A stretch of DNA of 64,000 nucleotides from Sulfurivirga caldicuralii (GCF_900141795.1 NZ_FSRE01000002.1:248001-312000), one strand, 5' to 3'. Shown: positions 38,148 through 48,800, counted from the first letter of the stretch. The notes: a model not told the origin generated them from the letters alone. Program-made: numbers and translations.

Positions 38148-39743
38148 TCAGCCGTTATTGGACGCCAGTTTATTGGCGCGATCAAGCCAGATCACCAGCT
38201 CCTGTCCCGGCTTGAGCATGGTTTTTTTCAGATCGTTCCAGCGCTTGAGCTGCTCAGTGGAGGTGTTGTACCGGCGCGCCACCAGCCACAGGCTTTCACC
38301 CGCTTTGACTTTGTGCAAAATGCGTGCCTTGGCGTATTGGGGCGGAATGCGCAGTGTCTGTCCAGGACGCAGCGGCTTGTGTACCGACAGACCGTTGACC
38401 TGCGCCAGGGTGCTCACTTTCATGCCATAGCGCCTGGCGATCTCCCACAGGGTTTCCCCGCGTTGCACGGTAACTTTGTGCCCCGCTGAGCGCGCAGGCT
38501 TCGTTTTCGCCAGCTGGGTTGCTTTGACCGGCGTGTTGGGCACGATCAGAGTGCGGCCTGCAATCAGCGTATTGCTCGTGAGGTCATTGAGGCGCTTCAG
38601 CGTTTTCACGGTGGTGCCGTAGCGCTTGGCCAACAGAATCAGACTTTCGCCCGGGCGAATGCGGTGGTGACGCAACTTGACCGCCAGCAGGGTAGGCTTT
38701 TTCTGCATCGCAGCCAGAATTCGCTCCGCCGAGGATTTGGGCAGCAGCAGATGGTGCGGGCCGTCGGGCGGGGTGGCGGTGCGCTTGTAGCCGGCGTTCA
38801 GGTGATAAAAGGTTTTGCTATCCAGCGTGCTCAGTTTCCGTGCCGTGTCCAGATCGATCTGGTGTTTGAAGGTGAGCAGTTGATGCTCGGGCTGCAGCGG
38901 AATGGTGGGAAGATCGGTCCTGATCCGCTCCGGCGTCTTGAGCAGCGTGCAGATGGCCATCAGTTGCGGCACATATTTCTGGGTTTCCCTGGGTAGGTCC
39001 TTGCGGATGTCCCAGAAGGTCACCTCCTCACGGCCAAGTCGCTTGCGCACGCGTTTCATGGCATTGAGCACGGTGCCGATGCCACCGTTGTAGGCGGCCA
39101 GCGCCAGCAGCCAGTCGCCGGTCATTCCGTGCAGCTTTTCCAGATAATCCAGTGCGGCCTGCGTGCTGACATAAGGATCGCGGCGGGCATCGTACCACCA
39201 GTTCATTTTCAGCCCCTCGATACGTGCGGTGCTGGCGGTAAACTGCCACAGGCCGGATGCCCCCTGCCAGGAGTATGCCTTCGGGTTGAAGGCGCTTTCC
39301 ACAGCGGGCAGCAGGGTGATTTCCGTTGGCATGTTCCGTTTCTTGATTTCGGCATAGATCATGGGCAGAAACGGCTTGGCGCGGGTCAGCACACGCTGCA
39401 GATGCATGGGGTAGCGCTCGTAGAAACGGACATAGGTGGAGAAATCCCGATCCTGCTGCGGCAGCAGCGTAAACTCGCGGGTAATCCTTTCGATCAGATC
39501 CCGCGGTGGTGCCGGCGGCTGGGTGGGGTGTGCCTTCGAGGGGGTGCTGGCCGTTTCGTTTTTGTCCGCCGCGTTTATCGACGTATTGGTTGTCTGTTTA
39601 ATTGTCGGGGCCAGCGTCTGTTTATTTGTCGGGGCCAGCGTTTTCGTTCTGCTCTGTTCGCTCGAACCTGCATTGCGTTGTGGCAGGCTCTGACAGGCGC
39701 TCAGAAGGCTGGTTATGGCGACGGCAAGGGCAATGCGCTTCAT
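38148..39743 (-). CDS. mltD: Membrane-bound lytic murein transglycosylase D
   Basis: A 531-residue lipoprotein (lipobox LLSAC, Cys17) that cleaves peptidoglycan glycan strands. The SLT domain (about residues 110-250) has the catalytic Glu in LLPAVESAFNPKAYS and GASGLWQFT. Three LysM repeats follow (IRPGESLILLAKRYG, VQRGETLWEIARRYG and VKAGESLWLVARRYN), which bind the wall. Near the N-terminus the peptide TLAPTxKQ is duplicated in tandem, from a 24-bp direct repeat around 39600-39650. The gene overlaps gloB by 4 bp. Confidence 0.95.
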   Translation of the reverse strand: MKRIALAVAITSLLSACQSLPQRNAGSSEQSRTKTLAPTNKQTLAPTIKQTTNTSINAADKNETASTPSKAHPTQPPAPPRDLIERITREFTLLPQQDRDFSTYVRFYERYPMHLQRVLTRAKPFLPMIYAEIKKRNMPTEITLLPAVESAFNPKAYSWQGASGLWQFTASTARIEGLKMNWWYDARRDPYVSTQAALDYLEKLHGMTGDWLLALAAYNGGIGTVLNAMKRVRKRLGREEVTFWDIRKDLPRETQKYVPQLMAICTLLKTPERIRTDLPTIPLQPEHQLLTFKHQIDLDTARKLSTLDSKTFYHLNAGYKRTATPPDGPHHLLLPKSSAERILAAMQKKPTLLAVKLRHHRIRPGESLILLAKRYGTTVKTLKRLNDLTSNTLIAGRTLIVPNTPVKATQLAKTKPARSAGHKVTVQRGETLWEIARRYGMKVSTLAQVNGLSVHKPLRPGQTLRIPPQYAKARILHKVKAGESLWLVARRYNTSTEQLKRWNDLKKTMLKPGQELVIWLDRANKLASNNG

Positions 39744-40522
39744 GAGCGGGGCTCCAGTTCGCCAGTGGCATCCAGTTCATCTTTCCACCCACGCAGGGTG
39801 GCGAACAGGCTGGCATCGGAGGCGTCTGCGCCCCGATCGAGAAGACATGCTTTGAGCGCGGGCCGGTCGAAGCGCAGAAAAGGGTTGGTGGCCTTTTCGA
39901 CCGCCAGCATCTCCGGCACACACAGCTCGTCGCGCTGATAACAGGCGACGGTACGGTTGCGGCGTAACGCTACCGCTGCATTGTCCGGCTCGGCAATGGC
40001 GGCGAAATGGCTATTCGCCCACGTATATTCATGACCGCAGTAGATCAGGGTTTCGTCCGGCAGAGTGCGCAGTTTTAACAGCGAGGCGGCCATCTGCTCG
40101 GGGGTGCCTTCAAACAGGCGTCCACAGCCCGCGGTAAACAGAGTGTCGCCCACAAATGCGGCCTGAGGATGAACGTAGGCGATGTGATCCAGCGTATGGC
40201 CGGGTATTTCCAGAATATCGAACAGCCAGGGGCCGACGGTTACGGTGTCTCCTTCACGCAGCGGATGGGTAATGCCACTGAAATGGGAGTTGGCGGGACC
40301 GTATACGGGGACAGTGCCGCAGTGGTCCAGCAGATCCTGCACGCCCTGCACGTGATCGTAATGGTGATGGGTGATGAGCACGCCTTCCAGCGTGAGCCCA
40401 TTGTCTTCCAGTGCCTCCATGACGGGTACGGCATCGCCGGGGTCCACGACCCAGGTGCGGTTGTCATGGATCAGTAGCCAGATCAGATTGTCTTCCAGTG
40501 CGCGAATCGGACGTATGTCCAC
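39740..40522 (-). CDS. gloB: Hydroxyacylglutathione hydrolase (glyoxalase II)
   Basis: GloB hydrolyses S-lactoylglutathione in methylglyoxal detoxification. The 260-residue metallo-beta-lactamase-fold protein has the zinc motif THHHYDH, GHTLDHI, FVGDTLFTAGCGRLFEGT and GHEYT. It is divergent from yafS and translationally coupled to mltD; gloB-yafS-rnhA and mltD together are a classic gammaproteobacterial neighbourhood. Confidence 0.95.
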   Translation of the reverse strand: MDIRPIRALEDNLIWLLIHDNRTWVVDPGDAVPVMEALEDNGLTLEGVLITHHHYDHVQGVQDLLDHCGTVPVYGPANSHFSGITHPLREGDTVTVGPWLFDILEIPGHTLDHIAYVHPQAAFVGDTLFTAGCGRLFEGTPEQMAASLLKLRTLPDETLIYCGHEYTWANSHFAAIAEPDNAAVALRRNRTVACYQRDELCVPEMLAVEKATNPFLRFDRPALKACLLDRGADASDASLFATLRGWKDELDATGELEPRS

Positions 40523-40532
40523 GAAAGCCCCC

Positions 40533-40557
40533 TATAATGTTGAACCTAATCATTTTA
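40533..40557. promoter_or_regulatory. Divergent -10 pair gloB / yafS
   Basis: TATAAT at 40533-40538 towards yafS faces ATTTTA at 40552-40557 (minus-strand TAAAAT) towards gloB. The gap is 13 bp, as at the DUF389/clpS pair, so both predicted starts fall on 40545. Leaders would be about 23-25 nt. Confidence 0.5.
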
Positions 40558-40569
40558 ACCGCTCCTGTC

Positions 40570-41349
40570 ATGCAGTTTCAGTTTCAGCAGTTCCTCAATC
40601 ACTGGTACCGGCAGCCGCGTTTGCGCGGCCTGCTGGATGCCCAGGCGGCGTTGCTGCAGACCGGGCTGGAGCGCGCTTTCGGCTACTATCTGGTGCAGCT
40701 GGGTGCGCCGTGGCCCGACTCGCCCGCCACGCATGTCAAGGTAAGCACCCATGTGCTGGTGGAAGGACGGCCACGCAAGGCACCCGGCTTTGAAACCGTA
40801 GTGGCCGATTTTGATTTGCTGCCCTTCGGGCGGGAGAGTGTGGATGTGGCCGTGCTGCCGCACACGCTGGAAACGATCAGCGACCCCTATCATCTGCTGC
40901 GGCAGGTGGATCGCATGCTGGTGCTGGACGGTCATGTGGCCATCTGCGGATTCAATCCCTTCAGTCTGGCCAATCAGCGCCTGCGTCATTTCGGCCGGGA
41001 CAAGGATCGCTTTAAAGCGGCCAACTGGATCGGCATGCACCGCGTGGTGGATTGGCTGAACCTGCTGGGCTATGAAATCATTCTTGCGCAGCATACGCCG
41101 CTGGGGTGGCTGCCCGAGGGCAGGGATGAAGAAGGACGCTGGTCGCGCTGGAAGGAGCAGCTGGAATATGGTCTGGAAAAGGCTTATCTGCACAGTGGAC
41201 GCTTCTACTGTGTGGTGGCACAAAAACGCAGTGTGCCGTTGAATCCCACGCGGCTGGACTGGAAGCTGGCCAACTGGCTGCCGATTAATAAAGGTGCGTG
41301 GATTCCCTCGCGCAGATTGCAGCATCGGAGTGTACATGAAAAAGGTTGA
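40570..41349 (+). CDS. yafS: SAM-dependent methyltransferase, YafS family
   Basis: A 259-residue class I methyltransferase-like protein of unknown substrate. The C-terminal half of the fold is recognisable: [35 protein letters not shown] and [16 protein letters not shown]. The usual Gly-rich SAM loop is weak, as in the YafS family. Its place between gloB and rnhA is conserved from E. coli. The chosen start is the ATG at 40570; the last 14 bp overlap rnhA. Confidence 0.85.
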   Translation: MQFQFQQFLNHWYRQPRLRGLLDAQAALLQTGLERAFGYYLVQLGAPWPDSPATHVKVSTHVLVEGRPRKAPGFETVVADFDLLPFGRESVDVAVLPHTLETISDPYHLLRQVDRMLVLDGHVAICGFNPFSLANQRLRHFGRDKDRFKAANWIGMHRVVDWLNLLGYEIILAQHTPLGWLPEGRDEEGRWSRWKEQLEYGLEKAYLHSGRFYCVVAQKRSVPLNPTRLDWKLANWLPINKGAWIPSRRLQHRSVHEKG

Positions 41350-41785
41350 GATCTTTACCGACGGCGGTTGCCGCGGCAATCCCGGCCCAGGCGGCTGGGG
41401 GGCGTTATTGCGTTATGGCGAGCACGAAAAGGAGCTGTGGGGCAGCGCAGCGGAAACGACAAATAATCGCATGGAGCTCACTGCGGTCATCGAGGCGCTC
41501 AAGGCCCTGAAAGAACCAGTGGAGGTGACAATATACACGGATTCCCAGTACGTAAAAAATGGGGTGACCCAGTGGATGCCCAACTGGAAGCGCAACGGCT
41601 GGAAGACAGCCAACAAACAGCCGGTCAAGAACCGGGACCTGTGGGAAGCGCTGGACCGGGAACTGCAGCGCCATCGCGTCCATTGGCAGTGGGTCAAGGG
41701 GCATGCAGGGCATCCGGAGAATGAACGTGCGGATGCGCTCGCTAACAAGGCCATGGATGAATTGCTGAATGAAACCCATGCTTAA
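41336..41785 (+). CDS. rnhA: Ribonuclease HI
   Basis: RNase HI removes RNA from RNA-DNA hybrids. The 149-residue product has all four acidic catalytic residues in context ([46 protein letters not shown]) and the catalytic His in [19 protein letters not shown] precedes the ATG at 41336. It overlaps yafS by 14 bp and the M23 peptidase gene by 17 bp. Confidence 0.98.
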   Translation: MKKVEIFTDGGCRGNPGPGGWGALLRYGEHEKELWGSAAETTNNRMELTAVIEALKALKEPVEVTIYTDSQYVKNGVTQWMPNWKRNGWKTANKQPVKNRDLWEALDRELQRHRVHWQWVKGHAGHPENERADALANKAMDELLNETHA

Positions 41786-42653
41786 ACGAACACTTTGCCT
41801 GCTGGCTGGCTTTTGCAGCACTGTCGCGACAGCAGGCACGTATGACCAGAAAACCCCCATTCAGGTCAGTGGCCAGCTTACGCAGGGTGGCTATGCCATT
41901 GTCACCGCATCGCCTGGGAGCCGCATTTCCTATGCGAAACGCACGCTTATTGTTGATGAAAGCGGTGCGCGGCCCATCGGTTTCAGCCGTGATGCAGCGA
42001 CGCGACAGGAGATTAGCGTTCGGTTGCCAGATGGCCGCACCATTATCCGAGAAATTACTCTGGCGCCGCGCAAGTACGCCATTCAGCGTATCAATGGCCT
42101 GAAAAAGCGTTATGTGTCACCGGACAAGGCAACGTTGAAAAAGATCCGCGAAGATATCGCCAGGGCGCGTGCCGCACGCAGGCTGGACCTGCCCTTTGCG
42201 GGCTGGCGTGACCGTTTCATCTGGCCGACGAGCGGGATTATTTCCGGCGTCTATGGGTCACAGCGCATTCTCAACGGCAAGCCGCGTCGGCCCCACTATG
42301 GTGTGGATATCGCCGCACCCACCGGCACGCCCGTCTATGCCCCGGCAGGGGGGAAAGTGACGTTGGCAACCCCCATGGTGCTGAGCGGCAATACGCTGAT
42401 GATCGACCATGGCCGCGGCGTGCGTTCCACCTTCATGCACCTTTCGAATATGACAGTACACGAAGGCGAGCTTGTCAAAAAGGGGCAGAAAGTGGGCGAA
42501 GTGGGTGCGACGGGTCGCGCCACGGGACCGCACCTGCACTGGGGCATGAGCTGGTTTAATACCCGTCTCGACCCGGCTACCTTTATGGATGTGCCAGACC
42601 TGAAGCCTGGTGCTCGCGTCAAGGCAAAAACGCGAGCGGTTTCCGAAAAGTGA
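41769..42653 (+). CDS. Periplasmic M23 metallopeptidase
   Basis: A 294-residue LytM/lysostaphin-type endopeptidase, probably cutting peptidoglycan cross-bridges. It has a signal peptide (residues 1-22), an N-terminal beta-rich region, and a C-terminal M23 domain with the zinc ligands in [19 protein letters not shown] and HLHWGM, plus the intervening [11 protein letters not shown]. All metal-binding residues appear present, so it should be an active enzyme and not an activator of the EnvC/NlpD kind. The 3' end overlaps sfsA, on the other strand, by 35 bp. Confidence 0.9.
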   Translation: MKPMLKRTLCLLAGFCSTVATAGTYDQKTPIQVSGQLTQGGYAIVTASPGSRISYAKRTLIVDESGARPIGFSRDAATRQEISVRLPDGRTIIREITLAPRKYAIQRINGLKKRYVSPDKATLKKIREDIARARAARRLDLPFAGWRDRFIWPTSGIISGVYGSQRILNGKPRRPHYGVDIAAPTGTPVYAPAGGKVTLATPMVLSGNTLMIDHGRGVRSTFMHLSNMTVHEGELVKKGQKVGEVGATGRATGPHLHWGMSWFNTRLDPATFMDVPDLKPGARVKAKTRAVSEK

Positions 42654-43323
42654 TGGCCTGCGCGCTGGCGTCAAACTGGAGCGGCAGCACCTCGACGCCG
42701 GCTGCCACCGCCTCACGCAGCGCGTCGCCATAGGCGGGATCGATTTCGTCGGCAGGGCGAAAGGCTGTGGCGTCGCTGCGCTGAATGGTATAGGCCACGA
42801 CCGCTCGGTGTCCCGCTTCCACCATGCGCCCCAGTTCGCGCATGTGCTTCTGCCCACGCAGGGTGACTGCATCGGGGAAGATGGCCGTACCATGCTCATC
42901 CACGGCGGTGACATTCTTGACTTCCACATAACAGTCCGGCAGACCTTCCCCCTTCAGCAGCAGATCAATGCGACTGCGTTCGCTACCGTAGCGCACCTCC
43001 CGTTCGATGCGGCTATAGCCGCGAAAGAACTCCAGCACGCCTGACTCCAGCACTTCCTGTACCAACGCATTGCTGCGAGCCGTATTGACGCCCACGCAAA
43101 TGTCGTCCACCTGAGTCAGCTCCCACGTGTAGTGGGTCTTGCGTTTCGGGTCGGGGTGATAGCTCATCCAGATGCGGCTGCCAGGGTCAGAGACGCCCAG
43201 CATTCTGCCGGTATTGGGGCTGTGCGCCACGATGATCTCGCCATCTTCCAGTTCCACATCGGCGAGAAAGCGCTTGTAGCGGCGCAGCAATCTCCCCGGA
43301 AACAGGGGTGGATCAAAGGTCAT
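42619..43323 (-). CDS. sfsA: SfsA family protein
   Basis: SfsA was named for effects on sugar fermentation in E. coli; it has a nuclease-like fold and its real role is unclear. The 234-residue product follows the family closely (MTFDPPLFPGRLLRRYKRFL, AHSPNTGRMLG, YVEVKNVT and FPDAVTLRGQKHMREL). The acidic and lysine residues in VEVKNVT match a PD-(D/E)xK active site. The start at 43323 overlaps the 3' end of the GGDEF gene by 11 bp. Confidence 0.92.
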   Translation of the reverse strand: MTFDPPLFPGRLLRRYKRFLADVELEDGEIIVAHSPNTGRMLGVSDPGSRIWMSYHPDPKRKTHYTWELTQVDDICVGVNTARSNALVQEVLESGVLEFFRGYSRIEREVRYGSERSRIDLLLKGEGLPDCYVEVKNVTAVDEHGTAIFPDAVTLRGQKHMRELGRMVEAGHRAVVAYTIQRSDATAFRPADEIDPAYGDALREAVAAGVEVLPLQFDASAQAITFRKPLAFLP

Positions 43324-44671
43324 CTGCGGAGTTTTCGGCTGAGCAGTCCAGCGTTTCGAGCCGGTAGGTATTGCGCCCTGCGTGCTTGGCGGCGTATAGC
43401 AGTGAGTCGGCATGCTGATACAGGTGTGCCGTGTCAATGGTGTTTGCACAATGTGGCGGAACGACCACGGCACCGGCCGAGAAGGTGAGCCGGTTCCAGG
43501 GCGGATTTGCAGGATGGTCAATCGGGTGTGCTTCAAAATGGGTAAACAGCCGTTGGATCTGCTTGTGAATATGCTCTACTTTTGAGCTGCTGAACAGCAG
43601 GGCAAATTCTTCGCCGCCGAGGCGGAAGAGAAAGTCGTGGGGGCGTGCAAAGGTTTGCGACAAGCCGTCTACAAAGGCCTTCAGCACCGCATCTCCTGCC
43701 TGATGGCCCAAGGTATCATTAAACGCCTTAAAGTGATCCAGATCGAGTATCACAAAGGCGGTCAGGCGCTTGTAGCGAAGGTTATAGCGCAGTTCGCGCT
43801 GAATGATTTCATCAAACATGATGCGGTTGTACAGTCCCGTCAGGGGGTCGTGCAGGGCAAGGCGCTCCGCTTCAACCAGCGCAGTAATATCTTCATACAC
43901 AAACAGGGTATACGGATCGCCCATTTCGTCCTTGATGGCAATGCGTGTGGCCCGCAGCGCCAGGGATTGATTGTTGGCTTCTACATGGATTGTGAGTGGA
44001 TCGTCACAGCCACTACACAGGATTTCAGCAGGCTTTTCCCCCAGCACCGCTTCAAGCGGCTTGCCCAACATGGCGTCTGCATCGCGTTGCAATAGTTGGG
44101 CAAGCGCCTCACTCACCTGGTCGATGTGGCACGTGCTATCGATGCGGAGAAAAAGGGCGTGACTGCTGATGGCGCGATAGGCTTCCTGCAACTGGTAGAG
44201 AATATGTTTTTCCCGGATAACCTTTTCCACCAGCGGGGCCATTGCTGCGAGGATGGCCTTTACGGCACGAAAGATGTTGGCATCCACATTGTGGGCACGC
44301 AGCACCAGGTGGGCAGGGGTGTTGTCAAGCTGGACGGGAAAGCACTCGAAGACATCATCGTTGTCCAGCTGCGCCAGCTGAAGGCTTGGCGGGATCTGCT
44401 CAAAGCGAGTGTCGTCTTCTTCATCGCACGGCATGCCCTCACTCAAGTGAAAAAGGCAGCGCTCCTCTACGTATAAGCGGATTTCAGCACAATCCGTCGC
44501 CAGTACTTCACGAAAGAAATCCAGAATATCCGTCAGCAGTTCTTGCAGATTTCCAGATTGCTCCAGCATTTCATTCAGATGCAGCAGGGTTTTGTTTAGC
44601 AGGTGGTCGAACAGCTGCTGCGGGACTTCAAGGCAGCCTTCGCTATCGGTGTTGATCAAAAAGCGTTCCAT
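43313..44671 (-). CDS. Diguanylate cyclase (GAF-PAS-GGDEF)
   Basis: A 452-residue soluble signalling protein. The first 150 residues look GAF-like, residues ~160-270 PAS-like (IDSTCHIDQVSEALAQLLQRDADAMLGKPLEAVLGE), and the C-terminus is a GGDEF domain with the active-site sequence RLGGEEF, so it should make cyclic di-GMP. DLDHFKAFNDTLGHQAGD supplies the metal-binding Asp. No RxxD inhibitory site is seen before GGEEF (the residues are FARPHDFLF). The input signal is unknown. It precedes sfsA and follows dnaQ at 2 bp distance. Confidence 0.92.
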   Translation of the reverse strand: MERFLINTDSEGCLEVPQQLFDHLLNKTLLHLNEMLEQSGNLQELLTDILDFFREVLATDCAEIRLYVEERCLFHLSEGMPCDEEDDTRFEQIPPSLQLAQLDNDDVFECFPVQLDNTPAHLVLRAHNVDANIFRAVKAILAAMAPLVEKVIREKHILYQLQEAYRAISSHALFLRIDSTCHIDQVSEALAQLLQRDADAMLGKPLEAVLGEKPAEILCSGCDDPLTIHVEANNQSLALRATRIAIKDEMGDPYTLFVYEDITALVEAERLALHDPLTGLYNRIMFDEIIQRELRYNLRYKRLTAFVILDLDHFKAFNDTLGHQAGDAVLKAFVDGLSQTFARPHDFLFRLGGEEFALLFSSSKVEHIHKQIQRLFTHFEAHPIDHPANPPWNRLTFSAGAVVVPPHCANTIDTAHLYQHADSLLYAAKHAGRNTYRLETLDCSAENSADDL

Positions 44672-44673
44672 CT

Positions 44674-45387
44674 TTACCAGTCCAGATTTGTCTGCTGGCT
44701 GCTGCTGCGCAGCTTCGCCAGATAATCCTGATGTGCGGCCAGCTCGTCAGCAGTGGCACGGCGGACGGGTACCTTGAAGCGTGCCTGCCTTGTTGCGGCG
44801 TGGGCAGCAGTATCCGCTGTGGTTTCGGCATCCAGCAGCAGGGCGCTCTGTCCCCCCGTCATGGCCAGATAGACGTCAGCGAGAATCTCGGCATCCAGCA
44901 GGGCGCCGTGAAGGGTGCGGTTGCTGTTGTCGATGCCGAGCCGCTTGCACAGGGCATCCAGGTTGGCGCGCTGTCCCGGATACTGCTTGCGGGCCAGCGC
45001 CAGGGTATCGGTAATGGTACAGTGGTCTTCCACCCGTCCCCATTTGTTTTTCTTGCCCAGCAGCGACAGTTCGTAGTTGATAAAGGCGACATCGAACTGG
45101 GCGTTGTGGATCAGCAGCTCCGCGCCCTTGATCCAGTTCATGAAGTCATCAACAATGTCGGCAAAGGTGGGCTTATCGGCCAGAAATTCATTGCTGATGC
45201 CGTGCACCTGGAGCGCTTCGGCCTCGACTTCCCGTTCCGGGTTGATGTATTGGTGATAGTGATCGCCCGTTGGGCGGCGTTTCACCAGCTCCACGGCGCC
45301 GATTTCGATGATGCGATGACCCTCCCAGAAATTGGTCTGGCCCTTGTTCATGCCGGTGGTTTCGGTATCGAGGACGATCTGTCGCAT
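44674..45387 (-). CDS. dnaQ: DNA polymerase III epsilon subunit
   Basis: The 3'-5' proofreading exonuclease of the replicase, 237 residues. It has the DEDDh motifs: LDTETTGM (Exo I), HNAQFDVAFINYEL (Exo II) and the H/D pair in LHGALLDAEILADVYLAM (Exo III). The C-terminal linker reaches DnaE. It is divergent from the SlyD-type gene; rnhA, usually adjacent to dnaQ, is 3 kb away. Confidence 0.96.
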   Translation of the reverse strand: MRQIVLDTETTGMNKGQTNFWEGHRIIEIGAVELVKRRPTGDHYHQYINPEREVEAEALQVHGISNEFLADKPTFADIVDDFMNWIKGAELLIHNAQFDVAFINYELSLLGKKNKWGRVEDHCTITDTLALARKQYPGQRANLDALCKRLGIDNSNRTLHGALLDAEILADVYLAMTGGQSALLLDAETTADTAAHAATRQARFKVPVRRATADELAAHQDYLAKLRSSSQQTNLDW

Positions 45388-45391
45388 GGGG

Positions 45392-45423
45392 TATAATTGC
45401 CGTTAATTTATTTATTAATTATA
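45392..45423. promoter_or_regulatory. Divergent -10 pair dnaQ / slyD-type gene
   Basis: TATAAT at 45392-45397 reads rightward, and ATTATA at 45418-45423 is TATAAT on the minus strand towards dnaQ. They face each other across 20 bp of very AT-rich DNA; leaders of about 24 and 31 nt are predicted. Confidence 0.5.
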
Positions 45424-45434
45424 AAGGAAAGAGT

Positions 45435-45863
45435 ATGCCGCGTATTCGAAAGGGCAGCTATGTGAAGTTTCACTACGAGCTGCGCGATGAAAAGGGCAAG
45501 GTGATCGAGTCTACCTTCGGGGGCGAGCCGCTGGACTATGTACACGGCGAAGGTCAGCTGATCGAGGGACTGGAAGACTATCTTGAAGGCGAAGAGCCCG
45601 GCTTTGAAGGGCGCGTGACCCTGCCGCCGGAGAAAGCCTATGGTGAACACCGTCCCGAGCTGGTGGTGTATGCCGGGCCGGAAAACTTCGATGACAGCGT
45701 CGAGCTGAAGGAAGGCGAGGTGGTGGAGACGGAAGACCCAGACGGCAATCCGGTGCAGTTCCGCATCATCGAGATTACCGACGACAAGGTCTATCTTGAC
45801 GGCAACCATCCGTTGGCCGGCAAGACGCTGGAATTTAAGGTGGAAGTGGTTGAAGTCAGCTAA
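45435..45863 (+). CDS. FKBP-type peptidyl-prolyl isomerase, SlyD family
   Basis: A 142-residue SlyD-like isomerase and chaperone. The FKBP part is split by the insert-in-flap domain as in SlyD (GKVIEST ... GEGQLIEGLEDYLEG, then KAYGEHRPELVV ... and NHPLAGKTLEFKVEVVEV). The metal-binding His/Cys-rich tail of E. coli SlyD is missing, so a nickel role is unlikely. AAAGGAAAG precedes the ATG. hrpA begins four bases after the stop. Confidence 0.88.
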   Translation: MPRIRKGSYVKFHYELRDEKGKVIESTFGGEPLDYVHGEGQLIEGLEDYLEGEEPGFEGRVTLPPEKAYGEHRPELVVYAGPENFDDSVELKEGEVVETEDPDGNPVQFRIIEITDDKVYLDGNHPLAGKTLEFKVEVVEVS

Positions 45864-45867
45864 GCCG

Positions 45868-48800
45868 ATGGGTTCAAACGCGACACGTGAAAAGGGCGCA
45901 GCGGCGCCTTTTTCTTTACCCGATTCACTTCCGAAAAGCCGCGACGCGTGGCGCAAACTGATTGAAACGCAGGCGCCTACGCATCAGCGTCATGGCCTGC
46001 TGCGTGCATTGGAAAAGGTACCGGACGAGGCCCTGAAGGAGGGGGGTCCCCGACTTTTTCGCGAGCGCGTTTTTTCAGCGCTGGAAAAAACGGCTCAACG
46101 GGCCGCCCTGGTGCCCGAAAGTCTCTCCTGTGATGAAAATCTGCCCATTTGCGGTCGTCGTGACGAAATTGTCGAGCTGATTCGCACGCATCAGGTGGTG
46201 GTGATCGCCGGCGAAACGGGGTCGGGCAAGACCACGCAGATTCCCAAGCTGTGTCTCGAGGCGGGGCTGGGGCGTCGCGGCATGATCGGCTGCACCCAGC
46301 CGCGGCGATTGGCGGCGCGCTCCGTGGCGCAGCGCATTGCCGACGAGCTGGAGTCCATGCTGGGCGACAAGGTGGGCTATCAGGTGCGTTTTCATGCGCA
46401 GGTGGGCAAGGAACCGCTCATCAAGGTGATGACCGACGGCATCCTGCTGGCGGAGATCCAGAACGACCGCTACCTGAGCCGCTACGACACCATCATTATC
46501 GACGAGGCGCACGAGCGCAGCCTCAATATCGATTTTCTCCTCGGCTACCTGAAGCAGCTGCTGCCCAAGCGCCCGGATCTGAAGGTCATCATTACCTCTG
46601 CCACCATCGACACCGCGGCCTTTTCGCGACACTTTGACAATGCGCCGGTGATTGAGGTGTCCGGGCGCACCTATCCGGTGGAGATCCGCTATCGGCCGCT
46701 CGAGGCGGTCAGCGACGATGCCGGCAACACCTTTGAACCCACCGTGAACGACGCCATTGTGGATGCGCTGGACGAACTGGCGCAGATCGATCCCTTCGGC
46801 GATGTACTGGTGTTTCTGGTGGGGGAGCGCGACATCAAGGAGGCGGCCGAGGCGATCCGCAAGCATGGGCTGAAAAATACCGAGGTGATGGGCCTGTATG
46901 CACGCCAGAGCTTGGCCGAGCAGCAGAAGATCTTTCAGCCCAACCCGCACAAGCGGCGCGTGATCCTCGCCACCAACGTGGCGGAAACCAGCCTGACCGT
47001 GCCCGGTATCAAGTTTGTCATCGACACCGGCCTGGTGCGCATCAGCCGCTATTCGCCCAACCTGAAGGTGATGCGCCTGCCTATCGAAAAGATTTCGCAG
47101 GCGTCCGCCAATCAGCGTGCGGGGCGTTGCGGTCGCGTCTCAAGTGGTGTGTGTATCCGTTTGTATTCGGAAGAAGATTTTCTTGCGCGTCCACGATTTA
47201 CCGACCCGGAAATCAAGCGCACCAGCCTCGCTACGGCGATCCTGCGCATGAAGCAGCTGGGGCTGGGGGATATCGATCGCTTTCCCTTTATCGAGCCGCC
47301 TGCGAGCAAGCAGATTAACGATGGCCTCAAGGCATTGCACGAGCTCAATGCGCTCACGCCGAAAGGGCGCTTGACCGAGATCGGGCGCCAGCTGGCCAAG
47401 CTGCCGGTGGATCCCCATTTCGGGCGCATGATTCTGGAAGCGCAGAAAAACGACGTGCTCGCGGAAACGCTGATTGTGGTGGCAGCGTTGTCCATTCAGG
47501 ATCCACGCGACATCAACGAGCAGACCCAGGCTGCGGCCAGTCGTGCCCACGCCAAGTGGCAGGATCCGCGCTCCGATTTTCTGTTTTTCATTCATCTGTG
47601 GCATTTTTACGAGTATCAGAAGCGCCATCTGAGCCAGAACAAGCTGCGCAAGCTGTGTCGCACCAACTATCTGTCGTGGCTGCGCATGCGCGAATGGCAC
47701 GACCTGTTCATGCAGCTCAAGCAGTCGCTCAAGCAGATGGGCATTGCCGTGCCCGACCCCCATCCGCTGGAGGCCTGCGATGCGCCGGATACGCCAGACA
47801 TGCGTCTGAGCGATAACCATGCGCTCAACCTGCACCGCACGTTGCTTGCCGGTCTGCTGGGCGGCATCGCCATGCGCGACGAGCAGCACGCCTATCTGGG
47901 CGCGCGCAATAGCCGGCTGTATATTCATCCCAGCTCGGTGCTGTTCAAGCAGAAGCCCAAATGGATCGTCTCGGCGGAGCGTGTGGAGACGACAAAACTG
48001 TGGGCACGCAATAATGCCCCCATCGATCCCCGTTGGGTCGAGGCGCTGGCCGGCCATCTGGTCAAGCGCAATTATCAGGATCCGCACTGGGAGGCGAAGC
48101 CGGGGCAAGTGGGGGCCTATGAAAACGTCACCCTGTATGGTCTGCCGTTGGTGTCGCGCCGCAAGATCAATTATGGCCGCGTCAATCCGAAGGCGGCCCA
48201 TGAAATCTTTCTGCGTGCGCTGGCAGCAGGGGAGGTGCGCACCAGGGCAGATGCTATCGTGCACAATCAGCGGCTGCGTCGTGAGATCGAGCGGCTGGAA
48301 CACAAGATCCGCCGACCCGACCTGCTGGTGGAAGAGGACGTCCTCTTCGACTTCTACAAGGCGCGCATCCCCGAGCACATCTACAGCCAGCCAGCGTTTG
48401 AAAAGTGGTACCGCGGCCTGTCCCGTCAGGCGCAAGAAGCGCTCAAGCTGACCCGCGAGCAGCTGCTCAAGCGCACGCCGGACACGGACTGGGAAGCGGA
48501 CTTTCCCGATCAGATCGCCGTGGGTAACCGCCTGCCGCTCAAGGTGCGCTACACCTTTTCACCGGGTGAGCGCAAGGATGGCATGCACATACAGGTGCCC
48601 ATTGAAGCGCTGACCTGGCTGGATGAACGCCCCTTTGGCTTTCTGACACCGGGACTGCTGCCGGAAAAGGTACAGCACTATCTCAAGGCGTTGCCCGGTC
48701 GGTTGCGCAAGCGGCTGGTGCCCCTGCCGGAGAGTGCGAAAGGGATCGCTGCTGCCATGAGGCCGGAAGAGGGCGATTTTCTCAGTCAGTTGCAGAAGCT

